A stretch of 64,000 bases of DNA from Hyphomicrobium sp. CS1BSMeth3 (GTDB lineage Bacteria; Pseudomonadota; Alphaproteobacteria; Rhizobiales; Hyphomicrobiaceae), in assembly GCF_900117415.1 (NCBI RefSeq), contig NZ_FPEI01000006.1, positions 310,001-374,000 on the forward strand. The letters are read 5' to 3'. Shown here one piece after another: positions 23,290 to 32,228 of this stretch. Each line of letters begins with the position of its first letter. The first letter of the stretch is position 1. The position numbers and the translations under genes are program-made. A model generated the notes under the pieces. The model was not told the origin of the DNA. It saw only the letters and a list, made by a program, of their open reading frames with translations, and ran no database searches.

Positions 23290-24419
23290 GCACCGAGCTG
23301 AAACTTCGCCGCGTGACAACTCGCGTCTTCCGCTGTCCTCTCGAGCGGCCTGTGACGACGTCATTCGGCACTATGCGCGACCGTCCCATGGTCCTGATCG
23401 AGGTCGAAGACGATCAGGGGGCACGAGGCTGGGGCGAGGCTTGGTGCAATTTCCCGGCCGTGGGCGCGGAGCATCGCGCGCGTCTTGTCGACAGCGTCCT
23501 GACGCCACTGCTGCTCGCGCGCACCTTCCGCAATCCCGTTCAGGCCTTCGAGCACATGACGTCGTCCACCGCCGTTCTGGCGCTGCAGAGCGCGGAGCCA
23601 GGGCCGTTTGCGCAAACCATAGCTGGCGTCGATACCGCGCTGTGGGATCTCGCGGCACGGCGAGCGGGAAAGCCCCTATGGCAGCTACTCGATGATAGGG
23701 GCGGGGCGACGATTGGCGTCTATGCAAGTGGCCTCAATCCGGATAGGCCCGAGCATCTCGCCAAGTCGAAGCAGCAGGCGGGTTACACCAGCTTCAAACT
23801 GAAGGTCGGCTTTGGGACGGAGCGTGACATCACCAATCTCACCAAACTACGAAGCACGCTGGGGCCCGAAGCGGGCCTCATGGTCGATGCCAATCAGGGC
23901 TGGAGTGTCGATCAGGCGCTAGAGATGCTGCCAAAGCTCGAGAAGTTCGGGCTCGGTTGGCTCGAGGAGCCCATTCGCGCCGATGTGCCATGGAGCGAAT
24001 GGCAGCGCCTGAAGAGTGCAACGCGAATCCCGCTGGCGGGCGGAGAGAACATTGCGGGGGTTGCGGACTTCGAGCGCGCTTTCGACGCCTCGGTGCTTGA
24101 CGTCGTGCAGCCGGACCTCGCGAAATGGGGTGGGCTCAGCGCCACGCTTCGCGTCGCGCGCCGCATTCGTGAGCTGGGGCTGCGGTTCTGTCCGCACTAT
24201 CTCGGAGGTGGCATCGGTCTGTTGGCTTCGGCCCATCTCCTTGCCGCCGTCGGCGGCGATGGTCTGCTCGAGATTGACGCCAACCCCAATCCCTTACGCT
24301 CAATCATCGCTGTCGATCTAGAAGACGTGCGGGATGGGGGAGTGACGCTGCCGGCGCGGTCTGGTCTCGGAGTTGAGCCAGACTTGGTTACACTCGACCG
24401 CTATCTGGTCCAGCATTGA
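23286..24419 (+). CDS. enolase-superfamily enzyme (mandelate racemase/muconate lactonizing type)
   Basis: 377 residues. Catalytic KxK is K171-x-K173 (FKLKVG); metal ligands are Asp201 (VDANQG), a Glu in LEEPI (about 227) and Glu254 (GGEN). QPDLAKWGG supplies the Asp/Lys face and His304 lies in CPHYLGGG. These enzymes abstract the alpha-proton of a carboxylate, giving racemisation, dehydration or cycloisomerisation; a KxK with a His suggests the mandelate racemase or sugar-acid dehydratase side. The ATGA overlap with gntR shows co-expression. The substrate is probably taken up by the divergent ABC importer. Confidence 0.88.
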   Translation: MSTELKLRRVTTRVFRCPLERPVTTSFGTMRDRPMVLIEVEDDQGARGWGEAWCNFPAVGAEHRARLVDSVLTPLLLARTFRNPVQAFEHMTSSTAVLALQSAEPGPFAQTIAGVDTALWDLAARRAGKPLWQLLDDRGGATIGVYASGLNPDRPEHLAKSKQQAGYTSFKLKVGFGTERDITNLTKLRSTLGPEAGLMVDANQGWSVDQALEMLPKLEKFGLGWLEEPIRADVPWSEWQRLKSATRIPLAGGENIAGVADFERAFDASVLDVVQPDLAKWGGLSATLRVARRIRELGLRFCPHYLGGGIGLLASAHLLAAVGGDGLLEIDANPNPLRSIIAVDLEDVRDGGVTLPARSGLGVEPDLVTLDRYLVQH

Positions 24420-24442
24420 GAGCCTGCACGGGGGCCGCCGTT

Positions 24443-24496
24443 GATCGCTCGGCGGGTCTGGTCGGTGAGCTCGAAGCGGAGCGGACCGGATTTGGA
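24443..24496 (-). pseudogene. tyrosine recombinase remnant
   Basis: Minus-strand frame reads SKSGPLRFELTDQTRRAI, matching the (T)G-P-V-R-FELTDQTRQAV segment of a tyrosine recombinase common in rhizobia. No flanking catalytic residues are preserved. The rest of this 200-bp gap shows no gene. Confidence 0.55.
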
Positions 24497-24619
24497 TCAA
24501 ATCTCCCGTGACTTGGTTACCGGCCTACGAGTCTGACCGCTGCAGACGAAGTTGCCAGGCGGCATCACGCGATGCATTCGCGCATTGCCGCGATTGCCAC
24601 CGAATGTCATCGGCGCATC

Positions 24620-25087
24620 TCACACGGGCAGCACCGTCGTGTGCTTTACGACGCGCATAATGAGTGTCGAGCGGTAGGCGCCGATACCAGGCAGCTTGGC
24701 CAGCCTGTCGAGCACGAAGCGTTGGTAGTCCTCGACATCGCGCGCGACGACTGTGAGCTGGAAATCCCACTCGCCGAATAGGATCATGCATTCGATCACC
24801 TCGGGCATGGCAGAGACCGAAGCGGAAAAGCCGTCGATGGCATCGCGTGTCTGAGCGGCGAGCCGTACATCCACCTTGACCCGCACGCCGAGCCCAATTC
24901 TCTCAGGGTCTACAAGGGCGACATAGCGGCTGATGACACCTGCCTCCTCCAGCGCACGTACGCGCCTCAGCGTCGGCGCCGCAGTCAATGCGATGTGCTC
25001 GGCCAGAGCATCATTGCGCATGGCGCCATCGCGCTGCAGCTCTCGCAGGATGCGTCGGTCGGCATCGTCGAGCTTATAGGTCGGCAT
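24620..25087 (-). CDS. Lrp/AsnC-family regulator
   Basis: 155 residues: N-terminal helix-turn-helix (LDDADRRILRELQRDG... TAAPTLRRVRALEEAGVI) and C-terminal RAM domain (GEWDFQLTVVARDVEDYQRFVLDRL). Such regulators sense amino acids. It is divergent from an AidB-like acyl-CoA dehydrogenase gene across a 126-bp AT-rich gap, so it may regulate that gene and itself. Confidence 0.92.
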   Translation of the reverse strand: MPTYKLDDADRRILRELQRDGAMRNDALAEHIALTAAPTLRRVRALEEAGVISRYVALVDPERIGLGVRVKVDVRLAAQTRDAIDGFSASVSAMPEVIECMILFGEWDFQLTVVARDVEDYQRFVLDRLAKLPGIGAYRSTLIMRVVKHTTVLPV

Positions 25088-25213
25088 GATAGATCTCCCG
25101 GCGCAATCTGATTGCTAGAAATGGTATAGATCGATCGAAATACGCAATCCACGACGTCCGCATTACTTTTAAATTGCCGGCATGTTCGCCATTGCGCAAG
25201 AGGGAGACCGTCC

Positions 25214-26896
25214 ATGACCGCATCAGTTTCCGACGATCCCGCCTTGGGGTTTGCAACTCACGAGGTGATGAATCAGGCCGGTGCGCTCGAGAACTACAAT
25301 GCCTTCTCAAATGACAAGCCGCTGGCTGAAGCCATCAAGGTCTTCGGCGCGGATTGGTCGGCTGACCACCTCGCGCACGCTGGCGCGCTCGTCGGCAGCG
25401 AGAAGGTGCAGGCGTTGGCGCGCCAGGCCAATCGCCACACGCCAGAGCTGCGCACGCACGACCGCTTCGGGCATCGCGTCGACATCGTGGAGTTCCATCC
25501 CGCCTACCACGAGCTGATGGAGATGATCTTCGGCTGTGGCGCGCATTCGTTCGCGTGGACCAACCCGCGCCCCGGTGCCCATGTCGCGCGTGCTGCGCTC
25601 AGCTATCTCTGGAACCAGGGTGAGAACGGCATCTGCTGTCCGATGGGCATGACGTTCGCCTCGCTCGCTGCCCTCCGGCACGATCCGACACTGCTGGAGG
25701 AGTGGGCACCGCTCATCAATCGGCCTGCCTACGACGCCCGCGCAGGGTACGCCAAAACCAAGGCCGGCGTCACGGTCGGCATGGCGATGACGGAGAAGCA
25801 AGGCGGCTCCGACTTGCGTGCCACCATGACCAGGGCCCGGCCGGAGTCACCGCGACGAGGCTCCGGCGCACCCTATCTGCTCACCGGACACAAGTGGTTC
25901 TTCTCGGTGCCGATGAGCGATCTGTTCCTGACGCTGGCGCAGACTGACAAGGGCCTGTCCTGCTTCCTGGCGACCGGATGGCTCCCCGACGGTAGCCGCA
26001 ACCGGCTCAAGCTGCAGCGGCTCAAAGACAAGTGCGGCAACAAGTCGAATGCCAGCAGCGAGGTCGAGTTCTACGGGCTCCATGCCGTCATGCTGGGAGA
26101 GGAAGGCCGCGGCATCCGCACCATCATCGAGATGGCACACCTGACGCGACTCGACTTCGCAGTCGGCTCGTCTGGATTGATGCGTCAGGCTCTGTCCCAG
26201 GCGATCCACCACACCAGCAACAGGCGCGCCTTCCAACGCAGCCTGATCGATCTGCCGATCATGCGCAACGTTGTCGCTGACCTCGCTGTAGAGAGCGAGG
26301 CGCTGATGTGGATGAGCATGCGGCTTGCGCAGGCGCTCGATCACGCCGAGACCGATCGAGCGGAGGCCATGTTGTCGCGCATCGCAACGCCTGTTGCAAA
26401 GTACTGGGCCTGCAAGCGGGCGCCGCAGTTTGTCGCCGAGGCGCTCGAATGCCACGGCGGCAATGGGTTCATCGCCGACCATCTCATGGAGCGGCTCTAT
26501 CGCGAGGCGCCGCTCAACGGTATCTGGGAGGGCACCGGCAATGTCATCTGTCTCGATGTGCTGCGCGCCATGCAGCGCGAGCCAGACAGCGCCGGCGTGT
26601 TCCTCGGCGAGGTGCGCAAGGCGAGAGGCGGCGATACCCGCCTCGATACCTTCACCGATCGGCTCGAACGGCGGCTGATGAAGGTGAACGATCTTGAGCC
26701 CATCGCCCGCCGCGTCGTCGAGATGATGGCCTTCGCGCTTCAGGCGAGCCTACTCGTGCGGTACTCGACGCCTGCGGTTGCCAGCGCTTTCTGCGCAACG
26801 CGCCTCGACGGCGACTGGGGTCGCGCCTTCGGCACGCTGCCCCACGGGCTGGATACGCAGTCCATTGTCGATAGAGCCCGCATCGAAGCAAGCTGA
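25214..26896 (+). CDS. aidB: acyl-CoA dehydrogenase family protein, AidB-like
   Basis: 560 residues, the length of the AidB subgroup rather than the 380-400 of classical acyl-CoA dehydrogenases. GMAMTEKQGGSDLRA and YLLTGHKWFFSVP mark the middle domain; ALECHGGNGFIADHLMERLYREAPLNGIWEGTGNV is the C-terminal FAD/catalytic region with the Glu of WEGTGN. AidB proteins bind FAD, show isovaleryl-CoA dehydrogenase activity and bind DNA in the E. coli Ada response. Which role applies is unknown. The divergent Lrp gene suggests amino-acid-linked control, perhaps leucine breakdown. Confidence 0.88.
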   Translation: MTASVSDDPALGFATHEVMNQAGALENYNAFSNDKPLAEAIKVFGADWSADHLAHAGALVGSEKVQALARQANRHTPELRTHDRFGHRVDIVEFHPAYHELMEMIFGCGAHSFAWTNPRPGAHVARAALSYLWNQGENGICCPMGMTFASLAALRHDPTLLEEWAPLINRPAYDARAGYAKTKAGVTVGMAMTEKQGGSDLRATMTRARPESPRRGSGAPYLLTGHKWFFSVPMSDLFLTLAQTDKGLSCFLATGWLPDGSRNRLKLQRLKDKCGNKSNASSEVEFYGLHAVMLGEEGRGIRTIIEMAHLTRLDFAVGSSGLMRQALSQAIHHTSNRRAFQRSLIDLPIMRNVVADLAVESEALMWMSMRLAQALDHAETDRAEAMLSRIATPVAKYWACKRAPQFVAEALECHGGNGFIADHLMERLYREAPLNGIWEGTGNVICLDVLRAMQREPDSAGVFLGEVRKARGGDTRLDTFTDRLERRLMKVNDLEPIARRVVEMMAFALQASLLVRYSTPAVASAFCATRLDGDWGRAFGTLPHGLDTQSIVDRARIEAS

Positions 26897-27224
26897 TGAT
26901 GCCTGGCATCCACCACGAGTGAGACGATCAGGCAAAGCCCTATGTCGTTGTTGGCCCATCTCGACGGGCAGCCGACGGAGGCTATCGGATCACCGCGACC
27001 GTAGGCGATGACATGCGCGAGAATGTGCCGGCTCGCCGCCGCAACGGTCGATCCCATAAGCGGAAGTCGAACAACTTGCAGTGGGCGACGCCATAAGCGC
27101 CGCCGCAGGCAAAGCGTCGAAGGGTCAGATATCGACATTCTCGGCAACCTCGATCGCATTGTCGACCTCGATCCGGGTCCGCCTTGATCCTATGCAGACA
27201 TCGCGATCGGAGCAGTGGCTTGCG
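26897..27224. other. intergenic region, recombinase scar, otherwise empty
   Basis: The 328 bp between the convergent aidB-like and VIT/VWA genes hold a recombinase C-terminal remnant (listed separately) and no supported gene. The motif GGTCGATCCC also recurs in the gap near 47.5-47.7 kb. Confidence 0.5.
27125..27183 (-). pseudogene. tyrosine recombinase C-terminal remnant
   Basis: Minus-strand frame reads TRIEVDNAIEVAENVDI then stop, matching the C-terminal YLGIEVDDALEIAE-(K/Q)-ID end of the same recombinase family. Only the tail survives. Confidence 0.5.
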
Positions 27225-29405
27225 TTAGTGCGGCGATGCGCTCGCCAATTGGCGCCGCCGCAGGAGCGCTGCAACCAGCATCAGAAGCACCGCAGCTAGG
27301 CCGCCGAGCGCTTCCGGCTCGGGGGCTGCAGTGCCGCCGAAGCCGATACCGGTGGTGCGCGTCGGCGAGTGGCCAGGAGCGGAGACGTGTCGGACCGCAG
27401 GCTGCGGCCTGGGGATGCCATAGGCCCCCGGGCCGACGCCATGCACCATGGGAAGGTTGATCCGGCTGTCGCGCGCCGATGCCGGCTCGGCATTCACGAT
27501 CTGCTGGCTGACGGCGACGAATGAGGTCCATTGCGTCGCAAGCGAATGCGCAAGGCCGAGATCCGTTACGCGTTTCTCGATCTGCGCATTGGACTGCCTG
27601 CTGTGCCGTAGGTGCACCGGCACAATCAGCTCGCGCGTGCTGTCGGCGATCTGCGAGCGCGCCCATACCAGCGGGATCGCTCCGGTCGTGGCCCCCGTGG
27701 GCCCGGCGGGTAGCTCGACCACGAGCGGCAAGGTCGCGGTGCGCCCATTGATCTTGCCCGTCACCCTGATGGTATGTGATCCAGACGCGGAGAAGCGCCC
27801 CTGGACACGGATGGAGTCCCCTGCGAAAAGATCGGGAATGGTGGCCGGCGTCACTTCCGATACCTTGACGTCGCCCCAGTCGATGGTGACGTCCGTCATC
27901 ACCGTGGCTTCGAGCTTCCTGGCGAAGGCAATGGCTGCGTCGCCGCCCTTCTCGGTAGGATCAACCACGCGGGCGAAGCCGCGCCCGACTCGCGCCATCT
28001 CGTTGAGCAGGTAGTGGTTGACCGCCGAGCCGATGCCGAAGACGTACGTGCGGGTCTGGCCGATGTTCGCCGCGACCATGCGCAGGATCTCGGCCTCGTT
28101 GCCCACGTAGCCGTCCGACAGGAACACCAGGATGCGGCGGGCACCAGTCATGACCGGCATGTCGAAGGCTTTAGTCAGGCCCGCAACGACCTCGGTGCCG
28201 CCGTCCGCCGTCAGGCTGTTCACATAGCTCAGTCCTCGGCGAAGGTTGTCCGGGTTGGCTGGAATGGCGGACGTCGCAAGTTCGGTCGCATTGTTGGAGA
28301 AGCGAATGATGCGGAAATAGTCGCTCGGCCTCAGTGCCTCCAGGGCGTGCTTCATGAACAGCTTGCTGGCGTCGATCGGAGCGCCATGCATCGAGCCGGA
28401 GGTATCGAGCAAGAACACGATCTCACGCGGAGTGATGTCGCTGTCGGCGATGATCTGTGGTGGCTCGAGCATCAGCGAGAATGTGCCGCCATTGCTGTCC
28501 CTGTGAGCCAGCATTCCGGCCTGCACGGTCTTGCCCGCAAGCGTGTAGAGCAGCACGAAGTCCCGGTTGTCGATGGTGCGGCCGCGCGCCAGCGTTACCG
28601 TGCGCGACGTCGCGTTGGCATCTCCGATCGAAGATATGCCATGCGTTGCGCTCAACACCTGCGGAATGGCGACGCCGGCGGCGAGGTTGATGCGGAGCGC
28701 GACGCGGTCCTCGTCGATCTCTCCGGGGGCCGTCAGGCCGTTGACCGGCGGGTAGGATGGGATCGGGCCGAAACTCCATTCCCCGGCGGTCTCGGCTGGA
28801 GGACGCGGCGCATCGATCTGCCGCGTTTCTGTCGCGGCGACTACATTGGTGGGCGGACGCGGTTCGTAGCGTGGGCCTACAACGAGCGGGATCTTGAGCT
28901 GGTATGCGCCGTCGACGCGCGGCACCGTCTGCACGTACTTGAGCGTCACAATGATTGGCATGCCGGGCATGAGGTTGGCGACGCTCTGGGTGAACATGTT
29001 CGGGCGATGCTGCTCCAACAGTGCGGCGGCGTTGCCTTTGCGTTGGGCAGTCTCGAATGTCTGGCGCGCGGCTTCCTTGCGTTCGATGCGGGCTGCGACG
29101 ATCTCATCACCGATCTGCATTTGCATCGCGTGGACTGCGGCCTCTTCGTTCAGCGGGAAAAGATAGGTCGCGTTGAGCGGTGTGAGTGTCGGATTAACGA
29201 ACGTCTGCACCACGGTGACCGCGGCGAGGTCACCCTGCACATCGGCTGTGATGTCGGTTTTAAGCGAGGGGAATCGCACGGTGCGGCCGTCCACCTCGCT
29301 TCTGATCTCACCTGCGATTTCGGTAGGCGTTCCGGCAGCGGCCAATGCTGCAGGCCATGCGAGCGTCCCGAGCGATACGAGAACGGCAATCCATTTCGAA
29401 AGCAT
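27225..29405 (-). CDS. VIT/VWA surface protein with PEP-type sorting signal, exosortase substrate
   Basis: 726 residues. A signal peptide ends near ALAAAG. A VIT domain (about 28-150, with FVNPTLTPLNATYLFPL and the GNAAALLEQHRPNMF motif) is followed by a von Willebrand A domain with MIDAS DTSGS. The tail is PEPEALGGL at 695-703, a hydrophobic helix and RRR, the three-part sorting signal processed by exosortases. The gene starts 6 bp after the exosortase gene, so this is most likely its dedicated substrate, released or anchored outside the cytoplasmic membrane. Function could be adhesion or surface assembly. It is close to the marine proteobacterial sortase-target type but uses exosortase instead. 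Confidence 0.88.
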   Translation of the reverse strand: MLSKWIAVLVSLGTLAWPAALAAAGTPTEIAGEIRSEVDGRTVRFPSLKTDITADVQGDLAAVTVVQTFVNPTLTPLNATYLFPLNEEAAVHAMQMQIGDEIVAARIERKEAARQTFETAQRKGNAAALLEQHRPNMFTQSVANLMPGMPIIVTLKYVQTVPRVDGAYQLKIPLVVGPRYEPRPPTNVVAATETRQIDAPRPPAETAGEWSFGPIPSYPPVNGLTAPGEIDEDRVALRINLAAGVAIPQVLSATHGISSIGDANATSRTVTLARGRTIDNRDFVLLYTLAGKTVQAGMLAHRDSNGGTFSLMLEPPQIIADSDITPREIVFLLDTSGSMHGAPIDASKLFMKHALEALRPSDYFRIIRFSNNATELATSAIPANPDNLRRGLSYVNSLTADGGTEVVAGLTKAFDMPVMTGARRILVFLSDGYVGNEAEILRMVAANIGQTRTYVFGIGSAVNHYLLNEMARVGRGFARVVDPTEKGGDAAIAFARKLEATVMTDVTIDWGDVKVSEVTPATIPDLFAGDSIRVQGRFSASGSHTIRVTGKINGRTATLPLVVELPAGPTGATTGAIPLVWARSQIADSTRELIVPVHLRHSRQSNAQIEKRVTDLGLAHSLATQWTSFVAVSQQIVNAEPASARDSRINLPMVHGVGPGAYGIPRPQPAVRHVSAPGHSPTRTTGIGFGGTAAPEPEALGGLAAVLLMLVAALLRRRQLASASPH

Positions 29406-29411
29406 GACAGG

Positions 29412-31019
29412 TCAGCCTTTCTTCGGTGGTTGAAACGCCAGTCGGGAAGGTGGGTCGACGCCCAGCACGCGGAGGGCGGACGACGAAAAATCGGCGTGCT
29501 CGGAGACGGGGAGATCGGCCGGTGATATCCGCTGGATGGCTGTCCACTGCGCCGCCTCTCCTCGCAGCCAGTGCCACACGGCAGTGGCGACGCTTCCCGT
29601 CAGGTGGCCACGATCGGAGAGGAACGTCACGTCGATGCGATAGCGCTCGCCCGTGGGCGCGACCGCCAGATAATGCGCGGTCGGGATCGGCTCGAATACG
29701 AGACCGCCGTAGCTCACGTCGAAGCCGATGCCGCGCAGGCATTCATCCGGCGCGTGCAGGTGCCGCAATGGAGATGACGTCCGCACAAGCAGCAGGCGGT
29801 GTGCGCCGTAGCTCGCCTTGACTGCGGCACCTCCGTACCGCGTGAAGTAAGCGGCCTCGCGTGAGTCGATCGGAATGGGCTCTGCGCGCTCTCCCATGAT
29901 CCACGCTGGCGCCTGGAGAGCGAAGTCCCTGCGGGCGACATCGACGGGGCTGCGCGGCAGGTTGACGATGACGAGCGCGAGAGCAAGTGCGGCAAAGGCA
30001 AAGGGCAGCCGGCGATGCGACTTGGGGTCGGCGGTCGATGAGGCGGTGCTGCACGCAGGAGCGCAACCAAGATGGTCGGCAGCGCGCGCCGGCGGGCCCG
30101 CCATCGCCATCCAGGCAGTGAGCGGCAGTAGGCCCAACAGCAGACTGCAGTAGCCGATTGCGTCATGCCAGGGCTTGGCCATCACATCTATTCCGCCGAT
30201 TGCGGAGGGAAATGCGATGCCGATCGCGAGCAGAGTGATGCGAAGGATATTGGCAGCAACCGCGGATGCCAGAAGCAAGGCGAGTCCCGTCAGGGCCATC
30301 GGCACTCGCGGACGCAGGACCGTGCAGGCCATCGAGAAGGCCAGTGCGCTCAGCAGCAATGTGCGCGCTCCCGAGCACGGCAGGTCGATCAGCACGTCGC
30401 GCCCGGCGAGCACGATGCGGACGCCCTCACACACGACCGCATCGAACGCGCTGCGCAATATCACGCACGCGCCGTCAGCGGAGATCTGCTGCAGCGCGTA
30501 GCCCAAGCAACGTTGGAGTATCCGTTCGAGCGGCAAGGCAAATGCGAAGGTGATTGCGAGCCAGGCGGGCGATATCGATCGCTTGCGCTCGTTCAGATGC
30601 AGCAGCAGGCCGATGGCGTAGACGTCGACGACGAGCGTCAAGGCGCCAAGCACGTTGATTGCGCTGAGCTGTCCGACAAGCCGCACCACGGCGGATATGG
30701 CGAGGAGGCCGATCGCGCGGGTGGACTTCAGCGAGGCGGATCTCGCCACCGGACTCGCCGTGCTCCAGAGCAGGAGTGCCGCGACCATCGCAACGACGAG
30801 TAGTCCGTTGGAGTCATAGGCCGGATCGCGCCAGGTGTTGATCAGCCAGGCGATGGGATCGAGCGCCAGTATCGCAGCGGCAAGGGCGAGAACCAGGGCC
30901 GCGAGTTGGCTTGGCGTTAGCCTCCGCAGCAGCGTGAAGCTGCCAGGGCGCCGCACGGCTTCAAAGATGTACAGGTGTCTTGAGAGCATGCGATCGATAT
31001 CCGGTGTGCTGGATGGCAT
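29412..31019 (-). CDS. exosortase with EpsI-like C-terminal domain
   Basis: 535 residues. The N-terminal half has about eight membrane helices with the exosortase triad Cys215 (LPCSGARTLL), Arg260 (NILRITLLAIG) and His285 (KPWHDAIGY). The C-terminal part (about 360-535) is a periplasmic EpsI-like domain with HAPDECLRGIGF. It cleaves the PEP-type tail of its target, probably the VIT/VWA protein 6 bp downstream. The arrangement is like the one-substrate exosortases with a VIT-domain partner (exosortase T type), from memory of the family. uppS lies 18 bp upstream. ATG 31019 is used; ATG 30989 is possible. Confidence 0.87.
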   Translation of the reverse strand: MPSSTPDIDRMLSRHLYIFEAVRRPGSFTLLRRLTPSQLAALVLALAAAILALDPIAWLINTWRDPAYDSNGLLVVAMVAALLLWSTASPVARSASLKSTRAIGLLAISAVVRLVGQLSAINVLGALTLVVDVYAIGLLLHLNERKRSISPAWLAITFAFALPLERILQRCLGYALQQISADGACVILRSAFDAVVCEGVRIVLAGRDVLIDLPCSGARTLLLSALAFSMACTVLRPRVPMALTGLALLLASAVAANILRITLLAIGIAFPSAIGGIDVMAKPWHDAIGYCSLLLGLLPLTAWMAMAGPPARAADHLGCAPACSTASSTADPKSHRRLPFAFAALALALVIVNLPRSPVDVARRDFALQAPAWIMGERAEPIPIDSREAAYFTRYGGAAVKASYGAHRLLLVRTSSPLRHLHAPDECLRGIGFDVSYGGLVFEPIPTAHYLAVAPTGERYRIDVTFLSDRGHLTGSVATAVWHWLRGEAAQWTAIQRISPADLPVSEHADFSSSALRVLGVDPPSRLAFQPPKKG

Positions 31020-31037
31020 GATGTCGACGAGGCGACG

Positions 31038-31799
31038 TCATGGAGCACTAGCGGGGGCGCGGGATGCGCGATCGTGATCGGCGCTCGCAGTCGGTTGACC
31101 GGCGGTGGTCGACAATCCTCCGAAGCGCCGATCGCGCGCCCGAAAGTCCCCAAGCGCCAGCGCCAGATCGTGCGCACGAAAGTCGGGCCACAGTCGGTCC
31201 GTGAAATACAACTCGGCGTAGGCAGCTTCCCACAACAGGAAATCTGACAGTCGCTTCTCTCCGCCGGTGCGGATCAACAGATCGACGTCGGCCGGCACGC
31301 TATTGCCGGCGAGCTGCTGTGCGAGCTCCTCGCGCGTTGGCGGAGGCCGGCAGGCTGCGACGGCGCCGAGGATCGCATCGCGACTCGAATAGTCGATGGC
31401 AAGCCGGAGTGTCAGCCGCGTCCCGCGTGCGGTGACTGCTTCGGCGTGCGCAATCAGCTTTGCCAGTTCATCCGACAGGCGATCACGGCGACCGATCGCG
31501 ACCAGCTTGACCGACGCTTCGACGAGGGGAGTGAGATCGCGAACAAGATAGAAGCGAAAGAGGTCCATCAACGCGGCCACTTCGGAGGCGGGTCTGCGCC
31601 AGTTGTCGGACGAGAAGGCGTATACCGACAGCGTCGCGACACCCATGCCGGGTGCAGCTTTGACGACACCGCGCAGCGCGGCGATGCCCGCGAAATGTCC
31701 TGACGTGCGTGGAAGACCTTTGGTTGTCGCCCAGCGGCCGTTGCCATCCATGATGATGGCGACGTGGAGGTTGTCTTGGTTATGTACACTACTTTGCAT
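31038..31799 (-). CDS. uppS: isoprenyl transferase (undecaprenyl diphosphate synthase family)
   Basis: 253 residues. HVAIIMDGNGRWA carries the catalytic Asp18; YAFSSDNWRRP and DLLIRTGGEKRLSDFLLWEAAYAEL are family signatures. It makes cis-polyprenyl diphosphate. The housekeeping copy is usually in the frr-uppS-cdsA-dxr region; this one sits 18 bp before an exosortase gene, so it may be a second, specialised copy that supplies a lipid carrier for that system. The ATG at 31799 lies inside a CTTTG-N5-CAGAG palindrome, which would place a repressor directly on the start. Confidence 0.92.
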   Translation of the reverse strand: MQSSVHNQDNLHVAIIMDGNGRWATTKGLPRTSGHFAGIAALRGVVKAAPGMGVATLSVYAFSSDNWRRPASEVAALMDLFRFYLVRDLTPLVEASVKLVAIGRRDRLSDELAKLIAHAEAVTARGTRLTLRLAIDYSSRDAILGAVAACRPPPTREELAQQLAGNSVPADVDLLIRTGGEKRLSDFLLWEAAYAELYFTDRLWPDFRAHDLALALGDFRARDRRFGGLSTTAGQPTASADHDRASRAPASAP

Positions 31800-31806
31800 T
31801 GCAGAG
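31792..31806. promoter_or_regulatory. operator-like palindrome at the uppS start
   Basis: CTTTG-CATTG-CAGAG, one mismatch from a perfect palindrome, overlaps the uppS ATG. It matches the site at 32845-32859. Confidence 0.6.
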
Positions 31807-31838
31807 TTTCCATTTAAAAAAGGGGGCCGTCGGCTCGC

Positions 31839-32228
31839 TCACGCTGGTCGTGGCCGCAGTCGGAGTGCCGGTGCTTTAGTCGGTGTCTTGGCCTCGCCGG
31901 CTGCCTTTGCCGCGTCGAGCACGACGCGCTCGAGGACTTCGATATAGTCGAGAAACCTGCGGCGGCCGGACGCTGTGAGACGGCACGTCGTTAGCGGGCG
32001 CTTACGCTCGAAGGTTTTGATGATCTCGACGACATGCGCTTCCTCGAGCACCTGCAGGTGCCGGCTGAGGTTGCCGTCGGTCAATCCGCACAGATGCTTC
32101 AGGTCAGAGAACGCCAAGCCCTTGGGATGAGCCATGAGCGAGGTCATGATGCCGAGCCGCGCCTTCTCGTGAAGCACACGGTCGAGCCCCTCATACGAGA
32201 ATGGTGCCTCGTCACCGGATTTCGACAT
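31839..32228 (-). CDS. winged-helix transcriptional regulator (ArsR/MarR-like)
   Basis: 129 residues. The core RLGIMTSLMAHPKGLAFSDLKHLCGLTDGNLSRHLQVLEEAHVVEI is the compact winged helix found in one-domain regulators encoded beside membrane proteins. ATG 32228 follows GAGGGAGG and lies 17 bp inside the end of the membrane protein gene, so the two are coupled. Two CTTTG-N5-CAAAG-type palindromes, one before this operon and one at the uppS start, are its likely operators. Confidence 0.85.
   Translation of the reverse strand: MSKSGDEAPFSYEGLDRVLHEKARLGIMTSLMAHPKGLAFSDLKHLCGLTDGNLSRHLQVLEEAHVVEIIKTFERKRPLTTCRLTASGRRRFLDYIEVLERVVLDAAKAAGEAKTPTKAPALRLRPRPA

Noticed and set aside
28014-29525. 503-residue plus-strand frame opposite the VIT/VWA gene
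   Set aside because: No domain, shadow of a gene with signal peptide, VIT, VWA and sorting signal.
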